From NCBI GenBank assembly GCA_963833955.1, contig CAWHZY010000015.1:62001-126000 (forward strand): DNA of 64,000 nucleotides. The letters are read 5' to 3'. The position numbers and the translations under genes were made by a program. The stretch is from Roseiarcus sp963833955 (lineage in GTDB: Bacteria; Pseudomonadota; Alphaproteobacteria; Rhizobiales; Beijerinckiaceae). The notes beneath the pieces are model-generated. The model did not search any database. It worked only from the letters and a program-made list of their open reading frames with translations, and was not told the DNA's origin. This document shows, one piece after another, positions 43,532-51,748 of this stretch. The first letter of the stretch is position 1, and each line of letters starts with the position of its first letter.

Positions 43532-44288
43532 GTCAATGACGGGAGGGCGGCAGATGGAGTTTCGTCCGGCGACGACGTCGAGCCCTCGGCCTCCGAAGGC
43601 GGATGCGCGCTTCGAACGCATCAACCACGCCGATCTCACGGAGCTGACCTACGAAGCCATTCGCGGACGAATCTTAAGGCGTGAACTCAAGACCGGCGAG
43701 CAGATCCCGATCGACCGGGTGGCGGCCGAACTGGGGGTCAGCCGGACCCCGGTGCTTGACGCGATCAAGCGGCTATCGGTCGAGGGACTGATCGGCATTC
43801 GACCGCGTCGCGGGTGCTTCGTCCTTGGCCTGACTGTCGTGGACATTCGCGAGATTTTCGGCCTTCGGGAGGCGCTCGAGACCTATGCCGCCGATCTCGT
43901 GATCGCCCAACGGCGTCACCGCGGACTCGCTGACGAACTCGAGGCCCTGAGCCGCCAAATGGCGGCCTTTACCGCGGGCGACGTCTACACCGACTACGAC
44001 GCCTTCATCGAGCGGGATCGCGCGTTCCACATGGCGCTCGTCAGGAGCGCCGGCAACAATCGGATGACAGAGAGCTACCAGCGCCTGAATGTTCATCTGC
44101 ACATCATGCGCGCTCACTATGTCCGGGTGATTCAAAGGGCTTCCGACGTCCATTCCGATCATGCGGCGATTCTCTCCGCCATTCGGGCCGGTGACGCCGC
44201 AGCCGCAAGAGCCGCGGCTTCCGCGCATCTGATCATCGTAAGAGACCGCATGCTGGCTGAAATCGAGCGCGGCGGCGGTCGCATGTGA
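43530..44288 (+). CDS. GntR-family transcriptional regulator, FCD domain (FadR subfamily)
   Basis: A 252-residue regulator. The N-terminal winged helix (residues about 35-100) shows LTYEAIRGRILRRELKTGEQ, DRVAAELGVSRTPVLDAIKR and LIGIRPRRGCFV. The C-terminal FCD effector domain shows EIFGLREALETYAADLVI, DRAFHMALVRSAGN and SDHAAILSAIRAGDAAAAR; the metal-binding His and Asp residues are in these blocks. FCD regulators sense sugar acids or organic acids; the closeness of an uronate-dehydrogenase-like gene (44314) and uxuA suggests a hexuronate-responsive role (UxuR/ExuR-like), by inference. Confidence 0.9.
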   Translation: MSMTGGRQMEFRPATTSSPRPPKADARFERINHADLTELTYEAIRGRILRRELKTGEQIPIDRVAAELGVSRTPVLDAIKRLSVEGLIGIRPRRGCFVLGLTVVDIREIFGLREALETYAADLVIAQRRHRGLADELEALSRQMAAFTAGDVYTDYDAFIERDRAFHMALVRSAGNNRMTESYQRLNVHLHIMRAHYVRVIQRASDVHSDHAAILSAIRAGDAAAARAAASAHLIIVRDRMLAEIERGGGRM

Positions 44289-44313
44289 ATGGCGTATCGC
44301 AAGGCTGGGGAAA

Positions 44314-45201
44314 ATGATGAAAGACAACGCCGCGCTCCGCGTCGCGATCACCGGCGCGAACGGCAATATCGGGCGCAAATTGATCGCAGCCCTTCTAGCG
44401 GCGCCCGAAATCGCCGCGATTCATGCGATCGACCGGGACCTGGCCGGCCTCCCCCCGCATGACGCGCGCCTGTTCCTAATTCAGGCTGATCTTCAAGGGC
44501 CGGGACTCTTCGACGCGCTTGCGGGCATTGACGCGGTCATTCATCTGGCCGCGCAGAATCCCTATCCGGACGCCTCATGGGAAGATGCGAGCGCCTCCTT
44601 CGATATGACCGCGAAACTCAGCGAGGCCTGCGCAAAAGCGAGCGTGTCGCGGCTGGTGTTCGCCTCGTCCAATCATGTGATGGGCGGTTACAAGGATACG
44701 CCGGTCGCGCTTTCGGATGGGGGCCTTTCCACCGACCTGCCTCCGCGCGTTGGAACGCTGGTCAAAACCTCGGACGGGCTGATCAATTCCACGGCCTACG
44801 CGGCGGCGAAACTGATGGGCGAGCGCGCCCTCACCGTCAAAGCGGAGACCGGGGCCTTCACTGCGGTCTTGCTCCGCATCGGCTGGTGCCAGCCCGGCGA
44901 AAATAGCCCGGAAACGATCAGCGCCGCCGGCACCCCGAAGTCGAGCCTGGTCGAAACCGATCCGGAGCGTGAGCACGATCTGCGCTGGTTCAGAGCCATG
45001 TGGCTCTCGAACGGCGATCTCGTCCGCGCCGTTTTCGCAGCCCTCCGCGCCGACGCCTCCACATGGCCGTCCCCGGCCATCGTCGTGAACGCGATGTCGG
45101 CGAATCGGCCTTCGCCCTGGGACTTGTCGGCTGGTCGCAGGCTGATCGGCTATCAGCCGCTCGACGACGCATCGAGCCATGCGGCTCCGGGCCGGTCCTG
45201 A
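44314..45201 (+). CDS. NAD-dependent epimerase/dehydratase family, uronate dehydrogenase-like
   Basis: A 295-residue extended SDR. It has RVAITGANGNIGRKLIAALL (NAD motif), VIHLAAQNPYPDASWEDASA, RLVFASSNHVMGGYKD (a Ser-Ser-Asn-His pattern also present in uronate dehydrogenases), and STAYAAAKLMGERALTV (YxxxK). Uronate dehydrogenases oxidise D-galacturonate or D-glucuronate to the aldarolactone. It follows the GntR gene by 25 bases in the same direction. Start ATG 44314 or the adjacent ATG 44317. Substrate assignment is probable, not certain. Confidence 0.78.
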   Translation: MMKDNAALRVAITGANGNIGRKLIAALLAAPEIAAIHAIDRDLAGLPPHDARLFLIQADLQGPGLFDALAGIDAVIHLAAQNPYPDASWEDASASFDMTAKLSEACAKASVSRLVFASSNHVMGGYKDTPVALSDGGLSTDLPPRVGTLVKTSDGLINSTAYAAAKLMGERALTVKAETGAFTAVLLRIGWCQPGENSPETISAAGTPKSSLVETDPEREHDLRWFRAMWLSNGDLVRAVFAALRADASTWPSPAIVVNAMSANRPSPWDLSAGRRLIGYQPLDDASSHAAPGRS

Positions 45202-45253
45202 GGCCCGCGCCTACTCGGAGCTTAAATTACCAACACATTACAATGGATTATCT

Positions 45254-45327
45254 TGGAGCGGGCGAAGGGAATCGAACCCTCGTATGAAGCTTGGGAAGCT
45301 TCCGTTCTACCATTGAACTACGCCCGC
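45254..45327 (-). tRNA. tRNA-Gly (anticodon CCC)
   Basis: On the minus strand the molecule begins GCGGGCGTAGTTCAATGG, has an anticodon arm GAAGC-TTCCCAA-GCTTC (anticodon CCC), a T arm with GGTTCGAATCC, acceptor pairing GCGGGCG/CGCCCGC and an encoded CCA end. Complete cloverleaf of 74 bases. Confidence 0.95.
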
Positions 45328-45356
45328 TCGGGTCTCCGTCGGCGAGAAGCCGCAGA

Positions 45357-45432
45357 TGGCAGGAGAGGAGGGACTCGAACCCCCAACCCCCGGTTTTGGA
45401 GACCGGTGCTCTACCAATTGAGCTACACTCCT
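45357..45432 (-). tRNA. tRNA-Trp (anticodon CCA)
   Basis: On the minus strand it begins AGGAGTGTAGCTCAATTGG, has an anticodon arm CCGGT-CTCCAAA-ACCGG (anticodon CCA), a T arm with GGTTCGAGTCC, acceptor AGGAG/CTCCT and an encoded CCA end; 76 bases. It lies 29 bases upstream of tRNA-Gly in the same direction, so the two are probably co-transcribed. In many proteobacteria tRNA-Trp precedes secE-nusG, which is not the case here. Confidence 0.95.
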
Positions 45433-45572
45433 ACTAAGGGCCGTTCATGCCGCAACACGCGCCCGGAAGCAAGGGTGGACGGTTCGGCGCGTCGGCTTGA
45501 CTTCGGCCCCTCCCGTCGCCAGTTATCCGCGCGGCCCACGCCTCCCCCCGTGCGGTTCGCCGCAAGGATTTG

Positions 45573-46526
45573 ATGCGCACCTATCTCAGCTTTGAAACGC
45601 CGGTCGCCGATCTCGAGGCCCGGCTCGATGAAATGCGCGCCGTGGCGGAAAAGGGCGATTCGCCCGCGCTTGCCGAGGAAATCAGCAAGCTCGAGGCCCG
45701 AGCCGATAAGGCGCTGGCCGATCTCTACGCCAATCTCACGCCCTGGCAGAAGACGATGGTCGCGCGCGCCCAAGGGCGTCCGCGTTTCGGCGACTACGTC
45801 AAGGAGCTCATCACCGAGTTCACGCCCCTCGCCGGCGACCGCTATTTCGGCGAGGACGAAGCCATCGTCGGCGGGCTGGGAAGGTTCGAGGGCGAGTCGG
45901 TGTGCGTCATCGGCCAGGAGAAAGGCGACGACACGGCGAGCCGGGTCAGGCACAATTTCGGCATGGCGCGGCCGGAGGGCTATCGCAAGGCGACGCGTCT
46001 CATGCAGCTCGCCGACCGCTTCGGCCTGCCGGTGATCTCCCTCATCGACACGGCGGGCGCCTTTCCGGGCATCGAGGCCGAGGAGCGCGGCCAGGCCGAA
46101 GCCATCGCCCGCTCGATCGACGCCTGTCTCTCGATCGGCGTGCCCAACATCGGGCTGGTGATCGGCGAGGGCGGCTCCGGCGGCGCGCTCGCGATCGCCG
46201 CCTGCAACACCGTGCTCATGCTCGAACACGCCATCTATACCGTGGCCTCGCCCGAAGCGGCCGCCTCGATCCTCTGGCGCGATTCCTCGCGCGCGCAGGA
46301 AGCCGCGACCGGCATGAAGATCACCGCGCAGGACCTGATCAAGTTCGGCATCATCGACGGCGTCATTCCGGAGCCGCTCGGCGGCGCCCACCGCGATCCG
46401 GCGGCAACCATCGCCTCCGCCGGTCGCGCGCTCGGCGACGCGCTGAAGTCGCTTCACAATCTGGGTCCGGACGAACTCCGCAACGCGCGGGCGGAGAAAT
46501 TCCTGGCGATGGGGCGGAAGATCTGA
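45573..46526 (+). CDS. accA: Acetyl-CoA carboxylase carboxyltransferase subunit alpha
   Basis: A 317-residue AccA. N-terminal helix region MRTYLSFETPVADLEARLDE; then the crotonase-like domain with RFGDYVKELITEFTPLAGDR, RHNFGMARPEGYRKATRLMQ, GLPVISLIDTAGAFPGIEAE, ERGQAEAIARSI and GEGGSGGALAIAACNTVLML, all diagnostic. With AccD it transfers the carboxyl group from carboxybiotin to acetyl-CoA, giving malonyl-CoA for fatty acid synthesis. Length and sequence are normal. The ATG at 45573 is preferred over the in-frame TTG just before it. Stand-alone here. Confidence 0.97.
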   Translation: MRTYLSFETPVADLEARLDEMRAVAEKGDSPALAEEISKLEARADKALADLYANLTPWQKTMVARAQGRPRFGDYVKELITEFTPLAGDRYFGEDEAIVGGLGRFEGESVCVIGQEKGDDTASRVRHNFGMARPEGYRKATRLMQLADRFGLPVISLIDTAGAFPGIEAEERGQAEAIARSIDACLSIGVPNIGLVIGEGGSGGALAIAACNTVLMLEHAIYTVASPEAAASILWRDSSRAQEAATGMKITAQDLIKFGIIDGVIPEPLGGAHRDPAATIASAGRALGDALKSLHNLGPDELRNARAEKFLAMGRKI

Positions 46527-46599
46527 GTGTCATTCCAGGCCATGCCCAAGGCCTGACCGGGAATCCAACATTGCGACGCGTTCCGGACGCGGGCTAGAC

Positions 46600-46630
46600 T
46601 CCCGATCGTTCGCCCCGCGAGCGATCGGGA
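46600..46630. other. Inverted repeat upstream of uxuA
   Basis: TCCCGATCG (46600-46608) and CGATCGGGA (46622-46630) form a 9-base inverted repeat with a 13-base spacer, ending 15 bases before the uxuA start. It could be an operator or a hairpin in the leader. Confidence 0.4.
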
Positions 46631-46645
46631 ACGACAGGGGGGACT

Positions 46646-47836
46646 ATGCTGCAGACCTGGCGCTGGTTCGGGCCGGACGATCCTGTCAGCCTCGACAATG
46701 TGCGCCAGGCGGGCGCGGTCGGCATCGTCAGCGCGCTCCATCACATGAACCAGGGCCAGGTCTGGAGCGAAGATGAAGTCGCGAAGCGCCGGGCCGAGAT
46801 CGAAGCCGGCGGCCTCGTCTGGTCGGTCAGCGAGAGCATCGGCGTCGGCGAGACGATCAAGACGCGCAGCGGCGATTACCGCGCGAGAATTGACAATTAC
46901 AAGCAATCGATCCGCAACGCTTCGCGCGCGGGCGTGAAGACCTTCTGCTACAATTTCATGGCCATCACCGACTGGACGCGGACGCAACTGAACTGGCCGC
47001 TCCCGAATGGCGGAACGGCTTTGCGCTTCGAGGCGGTCGACTTGGCCGCCTACGACCTCTTCATCCTCCGGCGCGAGAACGCCGAAGGCGACTATGCTCC
47101 GGACCGCGTCGCCGCCTCGCGCGAACGCTTCGAGGCGATGACGCCTGCCGAAAAGCAGGAGCTTGAGCGGACCCTCATCGACTGGCTGCCCGCGCGCGAT
47201 TTCACCTACGACCGGGAAAGCTTCAGGCGCGCGCTCGCAGCTTACAAGGACGTGACGGTCGAGGGCCTGCGCGCCAATCTGATCGAATTCGTGCGCGAGA
47301 TCGCCGCCGTCGCCGAGGAGGAGGGCGTGCGCCTCGCCATCCATCCCGACGATCCGGCCTTCCCGCTCTTTGGCCTGCCACGCGTCATGTCGACGGCGGA
47401 CGACTTTCGCAAGCTGTTCGTGGCCGTTCCGTCTGACGCCAATGGCATGACGCTCTGCGCCGGCTCGCTCGGCTCGAATGCTCAGAACGATGTCGTCGCG
47501 ATGGCCAAGGAATTCGGTCCGCGCGTGCATTTCGCCCATCTGCGCAACGTCAAGCGGGAGCCCGACGGCTCGTTCTTCGAAGCCGACCACCTGGCCGGCG
47601 AAACCGACATGGTCCGTCTCGTGGCGGCTCTCATGACGGAAGAGGACCGTCGCCGCGCCGAAGGGCGCGCCGACGCGGAAATTCCGATGCGCCCCGACCA
47701 CGGACACTTGCTCGGCAATGACGGTGAGAAGCGGGTCAATCCCGGCTATTCTTTCATCGGCCGCCTCAAGGGGCTCGCCGAATTCCGCGGCGTCATGCAG
47801 ACGGTGGAGGCGTTCCGTGACGGACGCGCAGCGTGA
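46646..47836 (+). CDS. uxuA: Mannonate dehydratase
   Basis: A 396-residue UxuA: opening MLQTWRWFGPDDPVSLDNVR, GIVSALHHMNQGQVWSEDEV, VKTFCYNFMAITDWTRTQLN and LAIHPDDPAFPLFGLPR (metal His region), LCAGSLGSN, VHFAHLRNVKREPDGSF and PMRPDHGHLLGNDG are family blocks. It dehydrates D-mannonate to 2-keto-3-deoxy-D-gluconate in glucuronate breakdown, using Fe(II) or Mn(II). The start follows GGGGGGACT. Its partners (uxaC, uxuB) are not next to it, but the uronate-dehydrogenase-like, SDR and GntR genes lie within 6 kb. Confidence 0.95.
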   Translation: MLQTWRWFGPDDPVSLDNVRQAGAVGIVSALHHMNQGQVWSEDEVAKRRAEIEAGGLVWSVSESIGVGETIKTRSGDYRARIDNYKQSIRNASRAGVKTFCYNFMAITDWTRTQLNWPLPNGGTALRFEAVDLAAYDLFILRRENAEGDYAPDRVAASRERFEAMTPAEKQELERTLIDWLPARDFTYDRESFRRALAAYKDVTVEGLRANLIEFVREIAAVAEEEGVRLAIHPDDPAFPLFGLPRVMSTADDFRKLFVAVPSDANGMTLCAGSLGSNAQNDVVAMAKEFGPRVHFAHLRNVKREPDGSFFEADHLAGETDMVRLVAALMTEEDRRRAEGRADAEIPMRPDHGHLLGNDGEKRVNPGYSFIGRLKGLAEFRGVMQTVEAFRDGRAA

Positions 47837-47995
47837 AAGCTGGGGAGAAGGCATGGCTACGAGGCGCGCTGTCCCAGCCAATGCGGAGGGCTATTGCGAG
47901 ATGGCCGCGCCGTAAACCATGCGTGGACGGAGGTCAGCCAAACGGCGAGACTACGGGCGTTGCGCTGCTTGCATCGGATCAGCCAGGAGACCGCT

Positions 47996-48409
47996 ATGTC
48001 CACACCCTTCCAGATTTCCCTCGCGCCCGATCAGCTGTGGCAGGCGATCAATCCCATGACCTTCTATCAGCAGGGCGCTCAATTCGGCCTCATCAACATC
48101 GATCTCGGCGACACTGCGGAATTGGACCTCGAGCGAAAGATCCTCGACAAGGTTGGAAGCTACGGGCGACAGATTGGCCGCATCGGCGACGCGCTGGAAG
48201 TTATTCTGAAGCACGTGAAGCTCGAGGATCTGAAGCCCGACGAACAGGACGCGTTGGACATTCTCAAGGGGCAGGTCGCGGCGGTGAGGCAGGCGAAGGC
48301 CGAGCGCGGCGCGAGTGGCGCAGCCAACGCGTCAGGAAAGACTCAAACGCCGCCGCGGCAGGAAGCGCAAAGGCCGCTCATTTTTCCTCCGCCATCGCCA
48401 GGACGCTAA
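47996..48409 (+). CDS. Hypothetical protein, 137 residues
   Basis: Start ATG 47996 has a good CAGGAGACC upstream. No family recognised. The sequence opens STPFQISLAPDQLWQAINPM and has a helical middle (DLERKILDKVGSYGRQIGRI and DALEVILKHVKLEDLKPDEQ), ending in a Gln/Ala/Lys/Pro-rich tail. No signal peptide or membrane segment. The 3' end overlaps the convergent gene 48378-49241 by 32 bases. The pair may be functionally linked, but that is speculative. Confidence 0.6.
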   Translation: MSTPFQISLAPDQLWQAINPMTFYQQGAQFGLINIDLGDTAELDLERKILDKVGSYGRQIGRIGDALEVILKHVKLEDLKPDEQDALDILKGQVAAVRQAKAERGASGAANASGKTQTPPRQEAQRPLIFPPPSPGR

Positions 48410-49241
48410 GCCCCCCGACAACCCGCTGATCTCGGCTCTGGGTGACATTGATCAGCGCATTGCCCTCGGCCAGGACCCCGCCCAAGGTGAAACGGCGGCA
48501 GCTGTGCCGCGCGATCCTCACGCTCATCTCGGCCGGCGCCCGATCGAGTTCCGCCGCGCTCGGGTCGGCGGAGGCGACGATCCCAAGACGCTCGACCTTG
48601 CCGGGCTTGTCGAGGACGGCGCGCCCCCCAGGCACGCTGGGGAGAAAGGCTTCGATCTCTGCTAGCGGCGCCTGTCGAGCCGCAACGACGAAGGCGCGTT
48701 CTTCGTCGGCGCCATTGCAGACCTGGAAGGCGTACCTGATCAGATGCCGCTTACTCGATCCGACCGGCAACACCCCGAGATTATGCTGAGCGATGCTCCA
48801 GTTGTCGCCCGGGCCCGCGCTCCCGTCGAGATTGGGCTGGAACGGGTAGGCGATGTTGCTGGCGTTGGTCCATGCGACGAGGCACTCGTGACCGCCATTC
48901 TCGTAGACCGGCGTCCATGGCGTGAGCGATTTGAAGTCGACCGATTGGCCGCCGGGGATGCCATAAATTGTCGGAAGGTCGATGTTGTTTGCGGCGGATG
49001 TGGGAAGGGGGATCGGCCCGGCGGTTGGGATCGCCCAAATCCCCTGCATGTTCCACCACAGCGACTGGGAGCCGATGGTCTGCTTCGTGGGGTTCGTGAC
49101 GCGCACCCAGACGTCGTACTTCTGCCCCGCGACCGGATTGGCGACGTGGGGCGAGCTGCTTGTGCTTGGATGGTTTGCGACCCAGATGTCCGGGCTCAGC
49201 CACCAGTTTGGGCTGCCGTGACGAATGACAAGACCGCTCAT
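48378..49241 (-). CDS. Hypothetical protein with a beta-rich N-domain, 287 residues
   Basis: No signal peptide. The N-terminal 160 residues are rich in Trp and beta-strand patterns (SPNWWLSPDIWVANHPST, QKYDVWVRVTNPTKQTIGSQ, SLWWNMQGIWAIPTAG, DNWSIAQHNLGVLPVGSS), like an immunoglobulin-like fold in which DVWVRVTNPT is a typical strand pair. Residues 160-287 form a second domain (ERAFVVAARQAPLAEIEAF and MSVRIARHSCRRFTLGGVLA). I do not recognise the family. It converges with the gene at 47996. Confidence 0.65.
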   Translation of the reverse strand: MSGLVIRHGSPNWWLSPDIWVANHPSTSSSPHVANPVAGQKYDVWVRVTNPTKQTIGSQSLWWNMQGIWAIPTAGPIPLPTSAANNIDLPTIYGIPGGQSVDFKSLTPWTPVYENGGHECLVAWTNASNIAYPFQPNLDGSAGPGDNWSIAQHNLGVLPVGSSKRHLIRYAFQVCNGADEERAFVVAARQAPLAEIEAFLPSVPGGRAVLDKPGKVERLGIVASADPSAAELDRAPAEMSVRIARHSCRRFTLGGVLAEGNALINVTQSRDQRVVGGLSVLAMAEEK

Positions 49242-49454
49242 TGTCGCTCCCTCGATTTGCAGGTAGCCCCGCGCGGCTCTTGGCCGCTCGCTTAATCGAT
49301 GTTCAATCCCCGGCAGCCGAGTCCGTTTGAAAGAGATTTGCTGCTTGATGTACGAACCGGAAACACTGACAGACCAATTTGCGTCACGATCGCGTAGGTA
49401 TTTCCACCTAGATCGACGCGACGCGCCGCGCTGTGACGTGCATCACGCCTCGTC

Positions 49455-49569
49455 AGACCAAGACGCGATGATCGGAACCGATCATCGCCTTATGGCCGAA
49501 GCGCGAATGCGCGCCCGCGCCGTTGCGCGGGTTTGAGCGCGATGCGTCGCGCTCATATAGAATTGGTAT
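49455..49569 (+). repeat. Repeat family A, copy 3
   Basis: Begins AGACCAAGACGCGATGATCG and ends CATATAGAATTGGTAT. It shares GATCGGAACCGATCATCGCC, TTATGGCCGAAGCGCGAATG, CGCGCCCGCGCCGTTGCGCG and TGAGCGCGATG with the copy at 7310. Same orientation as copy 1, with about six substitutions. In a non-coding gap. Confidence 0.85.
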
Positions 49570-49744
49570 GAAGCCCGCCCACAAACTCTGCACTTGCCTT
49601 TGGCGCGCCAGAATCGGGGCGCCGGTCCGTCGGCGACGCTCTGCACGGGCCGGCGCGCGCCGCCATGCGAGGGCCCGGAGACGCGGCGACCGCCGCGCCC
49701 GCGCGAATCATGGTCCTGAGGGCGCGCTGCGTTCGGATGGAATC

Positions 49745-49866
49745 GTCATTGCGACGAGCCAAGGGGCGTCGAAAGGGCGCCCGTCTTTTGACGCCCTCAT
49801 GGCGACGAGGCAATCCAGAGAACGTCGGCGCCCTCAATTCTCCCAATGCCCGGGGGTCGCAATGAC
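49745..49866. repeat. Repeat C: inverted-repeat element of about 120 bp
   Basis: GTCATTGCGAC at 49745-49755 pairs perfectly with GTCGCAATGAC at 49856-49866. Inside are GCGACGAGGCAATCCAG and a GGGCG/CGCCC palindrome. Shorter related sequence lies at 7261-7296 next to another repeat A copy. Likely a palindromic dispersed repeat, non-coding. Confidence 0.55.
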
Positions 49867-50122
49867 GCTCCCGCCCAGAAGGACAGAACAAGCGGCGGCC
49901 CGAGCGCTCTTCTTGTCATCCGCGCAGAAGCGGGGATCCAGATGGCCATTCGCAACTTGATCGAGCATTTTCTTGCGTAAAGCGGAAATGCCCGCTATGA
50001 TCGTCGGCGATGGCGAACCGGAGCGCGGACGTCAATGGGGCTGCAGGGGGCGCAAAATCCATTCGGACTCTGGAGGCGAGGCCGGCTTGAGCCATCGCCG
50101 GGGAGTTGGGGGGCCGGATTCT
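49867..50122. other. Non-coding spacer
   Basis: No recognisable gene. An open frame of about 49 codons from 49989 has no family pattern. Between repeat C and repeat B copy 2. Confidence 0.3.
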
Positions 50123-50184
50123 CTTATTTGAATTGGCTGCAAGTCGTTGAAAAGGCTCGATTCGAAAAAATAAACGCTAGTAAA
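50123..50184 (-). repeat. Repeat family B, copy 2
   Basis: Read on the minus strand it starts TTTACTAGCGTTTATTTTTT, then TCGAATCGAGCCTTTTCAA and ATTCAAATAAG, matching 32737-32799. It ends 13 bases from the truncated IS66 transposase gene. An inverted 11-base match (GCGTTTATTTT) lies on the far side of the IS66 remnant at 51735-51745. Confidence 0.75.
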
Positions 50185-50196
50185 TGAAAGCAAATT

Positions 50197-51351
50197 TACT
50201 GACGGCTCGTCGGCGCCCATGCCGCGGATCGTCTTCTCGATCGCGTAGAGCGCGGCGATCCGCTCAAGCGCCTCGCGGGCGATCGGCGCTTCACCCTTGG
50301 CGTGGTCGAAGAAGCGGCGCCGCAGATGCGACCAGCAGAAGGCGAGCGTGATCCGGCGATCGGGCGCCTTGGCGGCGATCGTCTTGTAGGCGGCGTAACC
50401 GTCGCACTGAACAACGCCCGCATAATTGTCGAGCAGCTTCAGGCCGTGGATCGCCCCGCGGCCGGGTGCATAGGCGAAGGCGATGGCCGGAGGGTCCGCG
50501 CCGCCCCATGGCCGATCGTCGCGGGCGACCGCCCAGAAGTAGCCCTCCTTGACGCGGCCTCGGCCCGGATCGAGCACCGGGGCCTTCGTCTCGTCGACCG
50601 CGATCTTGGCCGAGGTCAGGATGAGTTCGCGAAGGCGCTCGTAGACCGGCCGGAGTTCGGCGGCCGCGTAGCCGACCCAGAAAGCCAGCGTCGAGCGCTT
50701 GATGTCGAGGCCCTGAGCGGCCAGCATCTGGGCCTGACGATAGAGCGGCAGATGCCAAGCATATTTGGACACCAGCACGGAGGCGACCATCGCCTCGGTC
50801 GGCAGGCCGCCCTTGATCAGCCGCTCGGGCGCGGCGCCTGAACCACGGCCTCCTCGCAGGCGCGGCACGCATATTTGGGTCGGCGCGTCACCAGCACCCG
50901 GAACTGCGCCGGGACCACATCTAGCCGCTCCGAGACATCGGCGCCGATCGCATGCATCGGCGATCGGCAGCATGGGCAGTTCCAGTCCTCGGGCTCGATC
51001 GTGACGTGAACGCGCGGAAGATGAGCGGGCAGCGCGCCGCGACTCGCCCGGCGCTTTTCGGCCCGCGCCGCCGCGGCGGCCTTGTTCTGCTTGTCGTCGG
51101 CCGCCTCGCGGGCGGCGACCACCTGTTCGATGTCCTCCAGCGCCAGAGCGAACTGGTCTGGATCGAGCTTCTCGGATTTGCGGCCGAACTGCATTCGTTG
51201 AAGCTGGCGCAGAAGATGCGCGAGACGATCGTTCTGCCTGAGCGCCGCGTCGCGCTCGATGATCGCGGTGTCCCGCTCGGCCAGCGCCGCAGCCAGCCGC
51301 GCCTGCAAGCGCGTCGATGTCGGGCGGGGGCTGATTCGCGGCGGCGCTCAC
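50197..51351 (-). pseudogene. IS66-family transposase TnpC, 3'-truncated and frameshifted
   Basis: Starts MSAAANQPPPDIDAL at 51351; an extra T near 51308 shifts the frame to QARLAAALAERDTAIIERD and LQRMQFGRKSEKLDPDQFA, with the zinc-ribbon CPCCRSPMHAIG. A lost base near 50830 returns to the first frame with RLIKGGLPTEAMVASVLVSK, KIAVDETKAPVLDPGRGRVK (first D), VVQCDGYAAYKTIA (second D) and FCWSHLRRRFFDHAKGEAP. After IEKTIRGMGADE the gene ends abruptly at about 50197, so roughly 130-150 C-terminal residues, including the catalytic E, are gone. Inactive. Confidence 0.88.
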
Positions 51352-51413
51352 AGCTGCAAGAGAATCAGATTTGCTCGTGCTTGTGGAGAGAAATCAGCCG
51401 CTTCGCACAAGCT

Positions 51414-51719
51414 TCACGACGCCGTCTCTGGCGCCAGAATGTCGCGCGCGTGCAGGCGCGACCAATCCAGCCCATCGACGAGCGCGGCCAGTTGCGAGGC
51501 CGACAAACGCATCACGCCGTCGCTGATCGGCGGCCAGCGAAACGCGCCTTCCTCGAGACGTTTCCAGTACAAAATCAGGCCGGAGCCGTCCCAGGCCAAA
51601 ATCTTCAACCGGTCCCCCCGCTTCGAACGGAAGACGAGGATCGTCCCGGAAAACGGATCGCGTTGAAGCTCGTCCTTCGCCAGCGCCGCCAGGCTGTCAG
51701 CGCCACGCCGAAAGACGTT
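51414..51719 (-). pseudogene. IS66-family TnpB fragment, 5'-truncated
   Basis: From about 51719 the frame reads RRGADSLAALAKDELQRDPF, SGTILVFRSKRGDRLKILAW and DGSGLILYWKRLEEGAFRWP to a stop at 51414. This is the TnpB (IS66 Orf2) family without its first 15-20 residues. No start codon is available except the TTG at 51608 in mid-protein. The cut lies just inside a GCGTTTAAGC direct-repeat stretch (51716-51740). It belongs to the same element as TnpC. Confidence 0.82.
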
Positions 51720-51748
51720 TAAGCGCGTTTAAGCGCGTTTATTTTCAT

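Noticed and set aside
50197..51719. Intact IS66 element
   Set aside because: TnpA is absent, TnpB lacks its start, TnpC has two frameshifts and no C-terminal catalytic Glu.
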